From Pedobacter psychroterrae (GTDB taxonomy: Bacteria > Bacteroidota > Bacteroidia > Sphingobacteriales > Sphingobacteriaceae), in contig NZ_SJSL01000001.1 in assembly GCF_004331695.1 (NCBI RefSeq), positions 1,426,001 to 1,490,000 of the forward strand: a stretch of DNA of 64,000 bases. Reading direction: 5' to 3'. This document shows positions 9,372 to 18,175 of the stretch, piece after piece; positions within the stretch are counted from its first letter, which is position 1; each line of letters begins with the position of its first letter. The notes under the pieces are model-generated. The model did not search any database. It saw nothing but the letters and a program-made list of their open reading frames with translations, and was not told where the DNA came from. The position numbers were made by a program, and so were the translations under genes.

Positions 9372-9403
9372 TTTGTTAGATTACCCTAACTTTATTAGTT
9401 TTG
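9372..9403 (+). promoter_or_regulatory. Promoter of the TonB-dependent receptor
   Basis: -33 TTTG at 9372-9375 and -7 TAGTTTTG at 9396-9403, 20 bases apart, the Bacteroidetes sigma-ABfr pattern. The predicted leader (from about 9408) contains a small palindrome TCTAAATTAGA at 9415-9425. Confidence 0.7.
9376..9394 (+). promoter_or_regulatory. DtxR/IdeR-like operator
   Basis: TTAGATTACCCTAACTTTA matches the 19-bp DtxR/IdeR consensus TTAGGTTAGSCTAACCTAA at about 15 positions, with the strong half-sites TTAG and CTAA. It lies between the -33 (9372-9375) and -7 (9396-9403) boxes of the receptor promoter, where a bound regulator would block RNA polymerase. Confidence 0.65.
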
Positions 9404-9456
9404 CAATGTTGATATCTAAATTAGATTACTATAAATAGAATTATTGCTTGATAAAT

Positions 9457-11715
9457 ATGAAAATATCTTATACCAAATACCTGCCTCTTGTCCTTCTGAT
9501 ATTTCTTTCTCTGAATGTCCTTGCTCAAAATGGCAGCATTAAAGGAACCGTAATCTCTGAAGGAAAACCCTTACCCCTGGTTAACATTGCAGTTCAGCAG
9601 ACCAAGTTTACTGCTAAAGCGGATAGTGCCGGAAATTATTTATTTAATAATGTACCTCCGGGAACTTATAAGATTCAGGCCAGCGCTGTTGGCTATAAAA
9701 GAATCATCCAGTCGGTCACAGTAGCTGCCGATCAGCATTTGACAATAGATTTTGACCTGGTCAATGTACAAAATGACCTCAATGAAGTGGTCGTAACCGG
9801 TACGTTAAAGGAGGTGAGCCGATTGGAAAGTCCGGTTCCGGTAGAAGTATACACCCCGGCTTATTTCCGGAAAAACCCTACTCCAAGTATTTTTGAGGCC
9901 CTGCAAAATGTGAATGGTGTACGGCCACAGTTGAACTGCAACATCTGCAGTACCGGCGACATCCATATCAACGGACTGGAGGGGCCGTATACCATGATCC
10001 TGATCGATGGCATGCCCATTGTAAGCAGTCTTTCGTCTGTTTACGGTCTTTCGGGAATTCCAAATTCGCTGGTGGAGCAGATGGAGATCGTTAAAGGCCC
10101 TGCTTCCTCACTTTATGGTAGTGAGGCGGTAGGCGGACTCATCAACATCATTACCAAAAAGCCCAAGAATGCTGCACTCATCTCTGCCGATCTTTTTTCA
10201 ACGAGCTATGGGGAATATAATGCCGACCTGGCCTTTAAGCTCAATGCGGGTAAAAAAGCAACTGTACTTACGGGGATCAACTATTTTAAATACGGCAATC
10301 CCGTAGATCATAATCATGATAACTTCACCGATGTGACCCTGGCCGACCGTATTTCTATATTTCAAAAATGGAACTTCCAAAGGAAGCATGATCGCCTGTT
10401 CAGCCTTGGTGCCAGATATCTTTACGAAGACCGCTGGGGGGGCGAAATGCAGTGGAACAAAACCTACCGTGGAGGTGATCAGGTATACGGTGAAAGTATT
10501 TATACCAATAGATGGGAGCTGATAGGTAATTACCAGCTACCTGTAAAAGAAAAAATGTTCCTGGCATTTTCTTACAATGAACACGATCAGGATAGCCGTT
10601 ATGGCACAACCTCGTACATAGCACAGCAAAAAATAGGCTTCGCACAGCTGACCTGGGATAAGAAACTAGGCAATCATGACCTGCTTTTCGGAACGGCATT
10701 GCGATACACCTATTATGACGACAATACTCCGGCTACAACTTCATTAAACCAGGTGCTTTCTAAAAATACCTGGCTGCCCGGGCTATTTGTGCAGGACGAG
10801 ATCAGCCTTTCTGCCAAACACAAAATACTTGCAGGTTTTCGTTACGACTACAATTCTGTCCACGGAAATATCTTTACACCAAGGGCTGCATATAAATGGA
10901 GCATCAATGAAAACAATATCCTTCGCATAAATGCAGGGACCGGATTTAGGGTGGTAAATATTTTTACTGAAGACCATGCTGCACTTACAGGAGCGAGGAT
11001 TGTTGAAGTCCCCCACGAACTGAAACCGGAGAAAACGTATAATGTAAACCTCAATTATCTGACAAAGATGTATAGCGAAAGCGGCAATTTCTTTGGCATA
11101 GAGACCTCTGCATTTTATACCTATTTCAACAACAGGATCATTGGTGATTTTGATGCTGATCCAAACAAGATCATCTATGATAACCTAAATGGGTATGCAG
11201 TAAGCAAAGGTTTGAGTGCCAATATGGATGTCACACTCACAAATGGCCTTAAGTTCATTGTGGGCGCAACCTATCAGGATGTAGCTACTTACGAAGACGG
11301 AATTAAAAAGCAGCAGATCCTGACAGAAAAATTCTCGGCCAACTGGGCGGTGTCTTACAAAGTCAAGCCACTTCATCTTGCTGTAGACTATACCGGCAAT
11401 CTGTATAGCCCCATGCGATTACCGCTTTTAGGGCCTCTTGACCCGAGAAAGGAATATTCTGATACCTGGAGCATTCAAAATATCCAGCTTACTTATGGAG
11501 GATTTGATAAGTTCGAGATCTATGGGGGGGTTAAAAATTTGCTCAACTGGACACCCAACAAAGGCAATCCTTTTATCATAGCAAGGGCAAATGATCCCTT
11601 TGATAAAAATGTTGAGGTAGACAATCCATATGGACTTACATTCGATCCAACATATGTTTATGGACCCAATCAGGGGATCAGAGGTTTTTTTGGCATTAGG
11701 TTTACAATTAAATAA
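9457..11715 (+). CDS. TonB-dependent outer-membrane receptor, probably metal-linked
   Basis: 752 residues from the ATG at 9457; an in-frame TTG at 9448 is less likely because the ATG begins a clean signal peptide (ends NVLAQ). Next come a carboxypeptidase-regulatory-like beta-sandwich (about 25-110), a TonB plug (about 115-225; contains CNIC and the DGMPIVSS and EIVKGPASSLYGSEA motifs) and a 22-strand barrel ending in an aromatic-rich last strand (GFFGIRFTIK). It imports a ligand across the outer membrane using TonB energy. No SusD partner follows. Position next to a DtxR-type regulator and its operator suggests a metal, metallophore or cobalamin-like substrate. Confidence 0.92.
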   Translation: MKISYTKYLPLVLLIFLSLNVLAQNGSIKGTVISEGKPLPLVNIAVQQTKFTAKADSAGNYLFNNVPPGTYKIQASAVGYKRIIQSVTVAADQHLTIDFDLVNVQNDLNEVVVTGTLKEVSRLESPVPVEVYTPAYFRKNPTPSIFEALQNVNGVRPQLNCNICSTGDIHINGLEGPYTMILIDGMPIVSSLSSVYGLSGIPNSLVEQMEIVKGPASSLYGSEAVGGLINIITKKPKNAALISADLFSTSYGEYNADLAFKLNAGKKATVLTGINYFKYGNPVDHNHDNFTDVTLADRISIFQKWNFQRKHDRLFSLGARYLYEDRWGGEMQWNKTYRGGDQVYGESIYTNRWELIGNYQLPVKEKMFLAFSYNEHDQDSRYGTTSYIAQQKIGFAQLTWDKKLGNHDLLFGTALRYTYYDDNTPATTSLNQVLSKNTWLPGLFVQDEISLSAKHKILAGFRYDYNSVHGNIFTPRAAYKWSINENNILRINAGTGFRVVNIFTEDHAALTGARIVEVPHELKPEKTYNVNLNYLTKMYSESGNFFGIETSAFYTYFNNRIIGDFDADPNKIIYDNLNGYAVSKGLSANMDVTLTNGLKFIVGATYQDVATYEDGIKKQQILTEKFSANWAVSYKVKPLHLAVDYTGNLYSPMRLPLLGPLDPRKEYSDTWSIQNIQLTYGGFDKFEIYGGVKNLLNWTPNKGNPFIIARANDPFDKNVEVDNPYGLTFDPTYVYGPNQGIRGFFGIRFTIK

Positions 11716-11738
11716 ATCCAATACATTAACTTTATGGC

Positions 11739-12881
11739 ATGACCTACCAATCTACCTATCAGGCAGCGCGGCTTATTGCGCCTAAAGTTGAGGCAATTTT
11801 TGCTGCACACCTTGCTGCCGCTAGAGAGAAAGGAGAAGATGACCTGGCACCCCTCCCCACCGAAAATGTGGTTGAAGCAATCATCGATGCTACATTTTGG
11901 GCCAGCCTGCGTAAAGAAGAAGGACATTCACCGAAAATTTCATTGGCATATCTGCCACCACAACAGGCAGGCAATCCATTACTTTTTAAGCAGCGTTTTC
12001 CATTAAATCCCGGTACACTTACCAAGCTGGCACCGGGTATTGAGCGCGCAGGGATCCATTTGGGTGTATGGGAAGAGGACGGTCAGCTGTACATATGGGG
12101 TACTACCGTAAGCATCCCAAACTTTTGTTTTGTACTGGATGTATCCGAACCTGCGCTTCTGGTTATCAAACACCGCAGGATTTATGGGTTTGGAAAGTTC
12201 ACCAATATAGCCGTACTCAAGGGAGACCAGGTAAAAATGGTAGACCCCTACAATACACGGCATGCAGATTGTCCGCCAATGCTTTTGTCGCTGCTGGACC
12301 TTACTGCACTTACCTACTGGAACGATTCTGTCAACGTGCTGATCCAGTTGGCGGTCTCTATGCGCGCGCATGGCCGGGGTGGTACACTCCTGGTGGTGCC
12401 AAATGATACCAACAACTGGCTTCAATCTATCATTAAGCCAGTCCAGTATTATATTCAACCCCCTTTTACGGGCTTATCAAAGCTGTTGAAACAGGACAGA
12501 AAGGAATCAAGCCAGATATTCTGGCAAACAGCATTAAAACGTGAGGTTGATCATCTGGCAGGCCTGACGGCTGTAGATGGCGCTACAATCATCAGTACGG
12601 ACTATGAATTACTTGCTTTTGGCGCTAAAATTGGGCGGGCAAAAGGCAAGGATAATATAGACGAGCTGGCATTTTCAGAACCCATTGAAGGGGGAGATGC
12701 AGTGATCATACATCCGGCAAAGTCGGGGGGTACAAGACACCTTTCGGCCGCACAGTTTATTCACGATCAGCGGGATGCTACTGCTTTAGTAGCCTCACAG
12801 GACGGACATTTTACGATCTATACCTGGTCGGCACTTCAAAATATGGTACAGGCACACCGTATAGACACATTGCTGTTGTAA
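11739..12881 (+). CDS. DisA-N/diadenylate-cyclase-fold protein (DACNV-like putative sensor)
   Basis: 380 residues. The C-terminal 110 residues carry the landmarks of the diadenylate cyclase (DAC) fold: DGA at 280-282 and GTRH at 331-334 followed by a DATALVASQDG strand. In true cyclases the second motif is RHR; here it is RHL, so activity is doubtful. The larger N-terminal part (FWASLRKEEGHSP near 53-65, GGTLLVVPND near 214-223) fits the DACNV-type proteins predicted in comparative work to be sensors, though I recall that family from memory only. Possible start: ATG at 11739, 4 bases after TAACTTTA, a near match to the -7 box. Cytosolic, no membrane segments. Confidence 0.65.
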   Translation: MTYQSTYQAARLIAPKVEAIFAAHLAAAREKGEDDLAPLPTENVVEAIIDATFWASLRKEEGHSPKISLAYLPPQQAGNPLLFKQRFPLNPGTLTKLAPGIERAGIHLGVWEEDGQLYIWGTTVSIPNFCFVLDVSEPALLVIKHRRIYGFGKFTNIAVLKGDQVKMVDPYNTRHADCPPMLLSLLDLTALTYWNDSVNVLIQLAVSMRAHGRGGTLLVVPNDTNNWLQSIIKPVQYYIQPPFTGLSKLLKQDRKESSQIFWQTALKREVDHLAGLTAVDGATIISTDYELLAFGAKIGRAKGKDNIDELAFSEPIEGGDAVIIHPAKSGGTRHLSAAQFIHDQRDATALVASQDGHFTIYTWSALQNMVQAHRIDTLLL

Positions 12882-12902
12882 TGAGGTAAGAGCGAAGGCA
12901 GA

Positions 12903-13058
12903 TTAAGAAAAAATGATCGCCCCGATAATAACACTTAGAAAAAGTATCAACATCACTATACGGTCCGCATTAATCCATTGCTTCTGGGTTAGTTCTTTCT
13001 GCTCAATTTCTTCTTTTTGCCTTGCAAAAGCCTGAAGTAAAGGTAATTTAGTGATCAT
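12903..13058 (-). CDS. Small single-span membrane protein, 51 residues
   Basis: An ATG-to-TAA frame between two larger genes. Residues 1-32 are charged (ARQKEEIEQKELTQKQW) and predicted helical; 34-50 are a strong membrane segment (IVMLILFLSVIIGAIIF). The regular amphipathic-then-hydrophobic layout and good Bacteroidetes codon use suggest a real gene, perhaps a small tail-anchored protein. No homologue is recognised and function is unknown. It is convergent with the DAC-like gene. Confidence 0.6.
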   Translation of the reverse strand: MITKLPLLQAFARQKEEIEQKELTQKQWINADRIVMLILFLSVIIGAIIFS

Positions 13059-13316
13059 AGGGTAGATGACTTGATGTATTTTTTCTACAACAAACTACAA
13101 GCCATATTTAAAAATCCAGTGAAAAATGTTAATAACTTTCTTTTTCTATTGATTTTGTGACATTTCAAAAGGTTTTTTGACCTCATTCATAATGGGTTAT
13201 CCCATTGACTTGTATGTTTTTACCATCATAATAAAAGTCTTGTCTGTTTTTTCGGAATCCAATTTTGTAAATTATTTTGCTGATAATCAGTTATATAAGC
13301 TGTTTGTTTGAATTTT

Positions 13317-13345
13317 TATAGTACTATGTATTGCATATTACTATA
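13317..13345 (+). promoter_or_regulatory. Inverted repeat, candidate PadR operator
   Basis: TATAGTA at 13317-13323 and TACTATA at 13339-13345 form a perfect 7-bp dyad around 15 bases that hold an inner ATG-N5-CAT. PadR proteins usually bind ATGT/ACAT-type dyads. It lies just upstream of the -7 box, over the expected -33 position, so autorepression is likely. Confidence 0.5.
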
Positions 13346-13354
13346 TAAAGCATA

Positions 13355-13362
13355 TATCTTTG
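13355..13362 (+). promoter_or_regulatory. -7 box (TATCTTTG) for padR-pspC
   Basis: Exact TAnnTTTG ending 4 bases (TATT) before the ATG at 13367. Confidence 0.6.
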
Positions 13363-13366
13363 TATT

Positions 13367-13693
13367 ATGATAGCAGAAAATACACAAACACAAATGCGTA
13401 AGGGCATACTTGAATACTGTGTGCTCCTTATTATCTCCCGCGGGGAGATCTACGCATCAGATATAATAGCTGAGTTGAAATCTGCCAGGTTACTTGTGGT
13501 GGAAGGAACGCTGTATCCACTGCTGACCAGGCTCAAGAACAATGGCCTGCTCAGTTATAATTGGGTTGAGTCCACTTCAGGTCCTCCCCGTAAGTACTAC
13601 ATGCTCACGGCAGATGGCAAAGCCATACTTGAGCAGCTGGATATGACCTGGCAAGAACTTTCTTATGCAATAACCACCTCAAAAAATAAATAA
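13367..13693 (+). CDS. PadR-family transcriptional regulator
   Basis: 108 residues, the short PadR class: winged HTH with the family motifs ILEYCVLLIIS, ASDIIAELKSARLLVVEGTLYPLLTRLKNNGLL and GPPRKYYMLTADGK. It lacks the long C-terminal dimerisation helix of the larger class, as is normal for PadR-s2 proteins. The stop codon shares one base with the start of the PspC gene (TAATG), so both are translated from one mRNA, and it most likely controls that gene in response to an unknown envelope signal. Confidence 0.93.
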   Translation: MIAENTQTQMRKGILEYCVLLIISRGEIYASDIIAELKSARLLVVEGTLYPLLTRLKNNGLLSYNWVESTSGPPRKYYMLTADGKAILEQLDMTWQELSYAITTSKNK

Positions 13694-15234
13694 TGAAGAA
13701 GACACTCCACATAAATATTGGCAATTCCATCACTCTTATAGAAGAGGATGCCTATGAAATGCTTACCGTTTACCTAAACGAAGTAAAATTCCATTTCGCA
13801 AAGAGCGTAGACAACTTTGAGATCGTCACTGATATTGAAAACCGTATTGCAGAGCTATTTGGCGAGATGCTGGCAGTTCAGCAAAAGAAGGTCATAAGTA
13901 TTGAGGATGTACAGGAAGTAATCCGGCAAATGGGTTCTGTTCAGGACTTTGAATTATCCGATGACGAGCCTGCCGAAATGTATAGTGAAGGCCCACAGCC
14001 CACAGTCAAAAAGCTTTACCGCGATACAGACCATGCTATGATTGCAGGAGTATGCGTAGGACTGAGTCATTTCCTCGATATCGATGCCCGCTGGGTTCGC
14101 CTCATTGCTTTTGCTACTATTTTTCTGGGCGGTTCAGGAATCCTTGCATATATTGTTTTATGGATCATGATCCCCAAAGCAGCTACCAAATCAGAGAAAC
14201 TGTTCATGCGTGGGGAAGAAGCCAACCTTCGTGGTTTTGCCAACAGCTATTTACAACCCTTTGTCAAAGAATCACGTGGGTTCATTGCCGAAGCTTTTCA
14301 TGTACTCGGCACTTTTATTCAGGGAACCGGAAAGGTGATCTTTAAAATAGTATCGGGCTTTATCATTGCTATGAGCGCTTTCGGGCTGGTGTTTTTGATG
14401 GTAGCCCTCGTAGCGCTACTGGGTGTTTCTGATTCTGATGTGGTCAATCAGTTCCCTTTCAGCATTGTCAATGATGAGTACTTTACCGCACTTACAATTG
14501 GGGCCTTTCTTGCAGGTGCCATCCCGCTGCTTGCATTGCTGCTCTTTTCGGTTCGCGTTGCTTTTACCGACAGAGGTGTCAATAAAACACTTTCATTTGT
14601 ATTGCTGATCATCTGGCTTGCAGGCATGGGGATCACCATATTCCACGTTGCCAAGATATCCTCAGAGTTTAAGGAGAATGCTGAGTTTGCACAGACTGCA
14701 ATGATCAGACCTTACCAAAACTTTACGCTGGAGATAGACAAAACAAGATTTTTTACTAAGGAAGACAGTGTAAAGTATCACATTGATACAAATAATTATA
14801 AGGGCAAAAAGATACTTTACAGCCAATACGGGGGTTTTGATGAGCAGGACAATGTAAGGTTATCTATCGAAAAAAGTAATGATCAAACAGTATCCGTTTA
14901 CCAGAACTATAGTTCACAGGGATCGACTTTCGAAGATGCTTTAAAGAATGCACAGAATATCCACTACAGATTTGTACAGCAGGATTCATTACTTACCTTC
15001 AGCCCTGTTCTGAGGCTTATCCACCAGGCAAAATGGCGCCACCAGGAAGTGAGGCTTACGCTAAAGGTTCCCGTAGGTACTACATTCTACATCAACAGGG
15101 ACATCAACCGTTACCTGAATAACTACAATATCTGGGACTGCCACCATGATGACCGCAGTGATTATGTGGAAATGATCATGACAGCTGACGGCCTGAAATG
15201 CAAACATGAAAGAGAAGAAAATAAGGAGCAGTAG
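13693..15234 (+). CDS. PspC-domain membrane protein
   Basis: 513 residues. Residues 1-95 form a soluble N-domain found ahead of PspC in padR-linked Bacteroidetes proteins; 105-163 are the PspC domain (KKLYRD, AGVCVGLSHFLDIDARWVRL, then a membrane span and WIMIPKA). Three or four further membrane spans follow (about 220-325) and the last 190 residues look extracytoplasmic and beta-rich. PspC proteins monitor the inner membrane in the phage-shock response; here the partner is PadR rather than PspF. Only 5 bases separate its stop from the convergent gene's stop. Confidence 0.9.
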   Translation: MKKTLHINIGNSITLIEEDAYEMLTVYLNEVKFHFAKSVDNFEIVTDIENRIAELFGEMLAVQQKKVISIEDVQEVIRQMGSVQDFELSDDEPAEMYSEGPQPTVKKLYRDTDHAMIAGVCVGLSHFLDIDARWVRLIAFATIFLGGSGILAYIVLWIMIPKAATKSEKLFMRGEEANLRGFANSYLQPFVKESRGFIAEAFHVLGTFIQGTGKVIFKIVSGFIIAMSAFGLVFLMVALVALLGVSDSDVVNQFPFSIVNDEYFTALTIGAFLAGAIPLLALLLFSVRVAFTDRGVNKTLSFVLLIIWLAGMGITIFHVAKISSEFKENAEFAQTAMIRPYQNFTLEIDKTRFFTKEDSVKYHIDTNNYKGKKILYSQYGGFDEQDNVRLSIEKSNDQTVSVYQNYSSQGSTFEDALKNAQNIHYRFVQQDSLLTFSPVLRLIHQAKWRHQEVRLTLKVPVGTTFYINRDINRYLNNYNIWDCHHDDRSDYVEMIMTADGLKCKHEREENKEQ

Positions 15235-15239
15235 CCTCC

Positions 15240-17966
15240 TTATCTTTTAACTGTATAGCGGTAGACAGAGCGGAATATATTACCTGTTTTGTCTACCCCT
15301 TCTATGACCGCTCTGTACGTGCCATTGCCATCACCATTATAGAATTCAAAAGATGAAGTTCCGGTAGCATCAGTAGCTACTTTAGGATTCCAGTATATTG
15401 TACTGCGCAGGTCATTGTAATTATACGTAGCAGGGGCATTTACATATTTAGGCGAGTAAAACTCCCGCTGCTTACTAAAGCCTTTTGGTTTAAATTTCAA
15501 TAGATTGGCCTCAGGGATCAGTTTCCTAAACTCTTCCATACTTATTTTAGTGCCCTTTGGGGTCACTTTGGTATTGATAACCAATACCCCATTGGTGTTA
15601 TACAGCCTGTTGACCGTACCCAGCTCATCCTTGGTAAATACCTCTACCGATTCAATTTCGCTGGCCTGTACACCAGTCAGTCCAAAATAATCAATCGGGG
15701 TAGCGTTAAGGAAGATCTGAACGGGTGTCCGGTTGCCATTTTGATAATCTCTGGTCACATAAAAATTGTTCTCGTAATAGTAGAGGCCTACTGCCATACT
15801 TTGCAGACACTGAGCTACGGAATTACAGCCTTTAAAACGCTCCCCTTCGATCGTTGTGCCCGATATATTACTCAAACCTGATAGGTTTGGATGGTCGGAA
15901 TGACTTGGTCTTTTAACTTTAGCACCCTCAATCTTTACTTCCTTGAGTGTACGCAGATAACTATATTGTTTCGCGCTGTTTTCCAGATAGGGGGCCAGTG
16001 CACTGTCTATATTCATGACCTCTTCAGCCGGATTTAGATTTTTACTAAGTGGCGCTGATGGCTGTCCGTCCAGAAGTATCATCAGACTAGAGCCATTGGC
16101 ACTATATTTTGCATTGATTACTACTTCTGATGAATCAGCGATCTCCACATGGGGAAATACAAATACTCCGGTCGGATTGGTGGTTGCCTCTGCAGCATAT
16201 TTTGATCCTGTTACCGTCAGGCGCAACGCACCTCTCTTTACAGGCATCCCGGTACGGTCTCTCAATGTTCCGGTTATACGCATATCCTGTTCCGGCAAAA
16301 TCGTGATCGGAACCAGTTTATTTTCAAGGACTTCTTTAAAGTTAAACCGTCGAAAACCCTGTGTCAGCAACAGTAGGTCAAGGTCAGCAGCTTTCTTTTC
16401 ATCAGGCTTGTTAAAGTAATAATTAGGTTTTTCCACGTACCCTTTCAGATCGGAAGTCAGGAGCAGGGAGCTTAAAATGGTGACTTCGTTGTCCTCATCA
16501 TACGGGACTTTCTGTTCATCGATTACAGAAATGGAGAAATCTCCTTGTAACGCCGCGGCTTCATTTTTAGCGTTTACAGTTAGTTTTACTTTTTGACGGG
16601 GTTTATATGCGGTCAGATCTGTCTTTAAGGAAACCGAAACAGTAGCTTTTTGCGCGTTGAAAATAAGCCTTTCACTTACCGGCTCGCCGGTATCCGAGAA
16701 TAAGGTGATTTGGATTATGCCGGGAGGAAATTGATCTTTAGGGATCTTTGCGTTGGTAAGTAGCGCATTTAAACGTGTTTTGGCGGCATAGTAAATAATC
16801 CCCCCTTGTGTGCCAACAATAAAGACAGATTTATTTTTATTTGCAGCCAAATAGGTTTCATTTGCCAGTATCTTAATGCTGGCAGTCAGCGGATCTGTAT
16901 TCGTCACCTGGAGGGCCAGGCCCGAAGCTACCGCCTTTGGCAGCTCATAGCTTTTTACCGTTCCGTCTTTAAAAGTAATATTGGCCTTATACGTTTTATT
17001 GCTCTCAGCATTTAAGAAGAATGTACCCATTCCCAGGTGTGCTGAGGTAAAACTGGTGATCACTGCGCCTGAAGCATCCGTAATTGTACCTTTCAAATCG
17101 ATACCGGTACCAGCGGCACTAATCGCCTTAAAAGCAACTTTAGTAGCAATGCCTGCTACCAGTTCTCCGCTTTCAGGGAAAAACTGCACATCATGCGTGC
17201 TCTTTGCAGGTTTTAATTTAAATGCGGCGCTGAGTGTCTCGGATTCTGACATTACCAGGTCTGTGGTAAGTTCGCCATTGGTGATGGGCTCATTCTTGCG
17301 TGCTTCTATTTTAACCTTCAAAAATCCATTTGCATCGGTGGTACCCTTACCCTTGCTTACATTGTCAAAATTGGAAGTCACATTCCAGTTCACCGGTTTA
17401 TTGGCAATTGCCAGGCCATCCCTGTTCTTAAATTGTACAGTAGCTTCTATGGTCTGGTTTTTTTCTGTCTGGGTAGTTTTGTAGCTAAAATGTGTGCTTA
17501 ACTGTTTGTCTATCGCTTCTCCAATCGGGATCGTTTTGCTATAAAAATATTCCTCCCCAAAGTTCAGCATCCAGAGCGTGTAAGCTTTGAAATAGTAGTT
17601 GCCCTGCTTATAAACACCCTGATTTAAGGGGATATTGCCAATGGCAACACTGTTTACCACCGGAAGTTTAATGGTTTGCACCAATGAATCACGGCTGCTC
17701 ATCACATCCACATAGACGATCTTGCTGAGCAGGGAGGGCAGGTTTTGTTCCATAGTCAGATAGGCTTTGAACCAAACCGTATCAGCTACACTATAATAAG
17801 GCTTGTCCATGTGCAGGTATACTTTTTCTACAGGCCGGCTTTCAGAAAAAGCTTTGCTTTTACTGAGTACCTTATCTAATACTATGCTATCCTGCTGCGC
17901 AGTCGCAGAGACCTGCGTAAGGACAGAAAGCAATATAACGGCAACTACGAATTTTAAAAATCTCAT
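15240..17966 (-). CDS. Large exported macroglobulin (MG2)-like protein with TonB plug-like domain
   Basis: About 908 residues from the ATG at 17966 (an adjacent upstream TTG is less likely). It begins with a signal peptide (ends SATAQQ), then the motif YLHMDKPYYSVADTVWFKAYL, typical of MG2-type domains in alpha-2-macroglobulin-like proteins, followed by repeated beta-sandwich domains. Around residues 700-820 there is a plug-like segment (PVQIFLNATPIDYFGLTGVQASEIESVEV). No thioester CGEQ motif and no outer-membrane barrel are seen. Such Bacteroidetes proteins are thought to sit in the periplasm and perhaps assist TonB systems; the function is unknown. Confidence 0.75.
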   Translation of the reverse strand: MRFLKFVVAVILLSVLTQVSATAQQDSIVLDKVLSKSKAFSESRPVEKVYLHMDKPYYSVADTVWFKAYLTMEQNLPSLLSKIVYVDVMSSRDSLVQTIKLPVVNSVAIGNIPLNQGVYKQGNYYFKAYTLWMLNFGEEYFYSKTIPIGEAIDKQLSTHFSYKTTQTEKNQTIEATVQFKNRDGLAIANKPVNWNVTSNFDNVSKGKGTTDANGFLKVKIEARKNEPITNGELTTDLVMSESETLSAAFKLKPAKSTHDVQFFPESGELVAGIATKVAFKAISAAGTGIDLKGTITDASGAVITSFTSAHLGMGTFFLNAESNKTYKANITFKDGTVKSYELPKAVASGLALQVTNTDPLTASIKILANETYLAANKNKSVFIVGTQGGIIYYAAKTRLNALLTNAKIPKDQFPPGIIQITLFSDTGEPVSERLIFNAQKATVSVSLKTDLTAYKPRQKVKLTVNAKNEAAALQGDFSISVIDEQKVPYDEDNEVTILSSLLLTSDLKGYVEKPNYYFNKPDEKKAADLDLLLLTQGFRRFNFKEVLENKLVPITILPEQDMRITGTLRDRTGMPVKRGALRLTVTGSKYAAEATTNPTGVFVFPHVEIADSSEVVINAKYSANGSSLMILLDGQPSAPLSKNLNPAEEVMNIDSALAPYLENSAKQYSYLRTLKEVKIEGAKVKRPSHSDHPNLSGLSNISGTTIEGERFKGCNSVAQCLQSMAVGLYYYENNFYVTRDYQNGNRTPVQIFLNATPIDYFGLTGVQASEIESVEVFTKDELGTVNRLYNTNGVLVINTKVTPKGTKISMEEFRKLIPEANLLKFKPKGFSKQREFYSPKYVNAPATYNYNDLRSTIYWNPKVATDATGTSSFEFYNGDGNGTYRAVIEGVDKTGNIFRSVYRYTVKR

Positions 17967-18109
17967 CAAAATGGTTGTATGGTATTAATCTCGCTAATAT
18001 ATTCATTTATGACGGAAACGGTTAATTGTTAGGGATCTTTAACATTTTTTGACACTTGGAAAAGCTGAAAAAGAGCAGCAATTTAAGATACTATGGTTAG
18101 ATCTGTCTT

Positions 18110-18163
18110 CATCGTAAACAAACAAGGCCATTCATTTCTGAATGGCCTTGTTTGTTTACGATG
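18110..18163. repeat. Perfect 25-bp inverted repeat with TTTC tetraloop
   Basis: CATCGTAAACAAACAAGG... at 18110-18134 is exactly complementary to 18139-18163 with only four bases between. It lies 12 bases past the stop of the nitroreductase gene. Neither strand has a U-run next to it, so it is not a textbook terminator; it may be a 3'-end stabiliser or a terminator working by another route. Confidence 0.85.
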
Positions 18164-18175
18164 TAAAAATGTTGT

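Larger units (their letters stand above)
13059..13366. other. A/T-rich intergenic region upstream of padR
   Basis: About 308 bases with no credible reading frame. It holds a small hairpin AATGGG-TTAT-CCCATT at 13191-13206 of unknown meaning, two overlapping TTTG words at 13303-13310, and the padR operator-like dyad and promoter at its right end. Confidence 0.5.

Noticed and set aside
9411..9430. TCTAAATTAGA palindrome as a second DtxR operator
   Set aside because: It is short, lacks the DtxR half-site order and is downstream of the predicted start; it may be chance in A/T-rich DNA.
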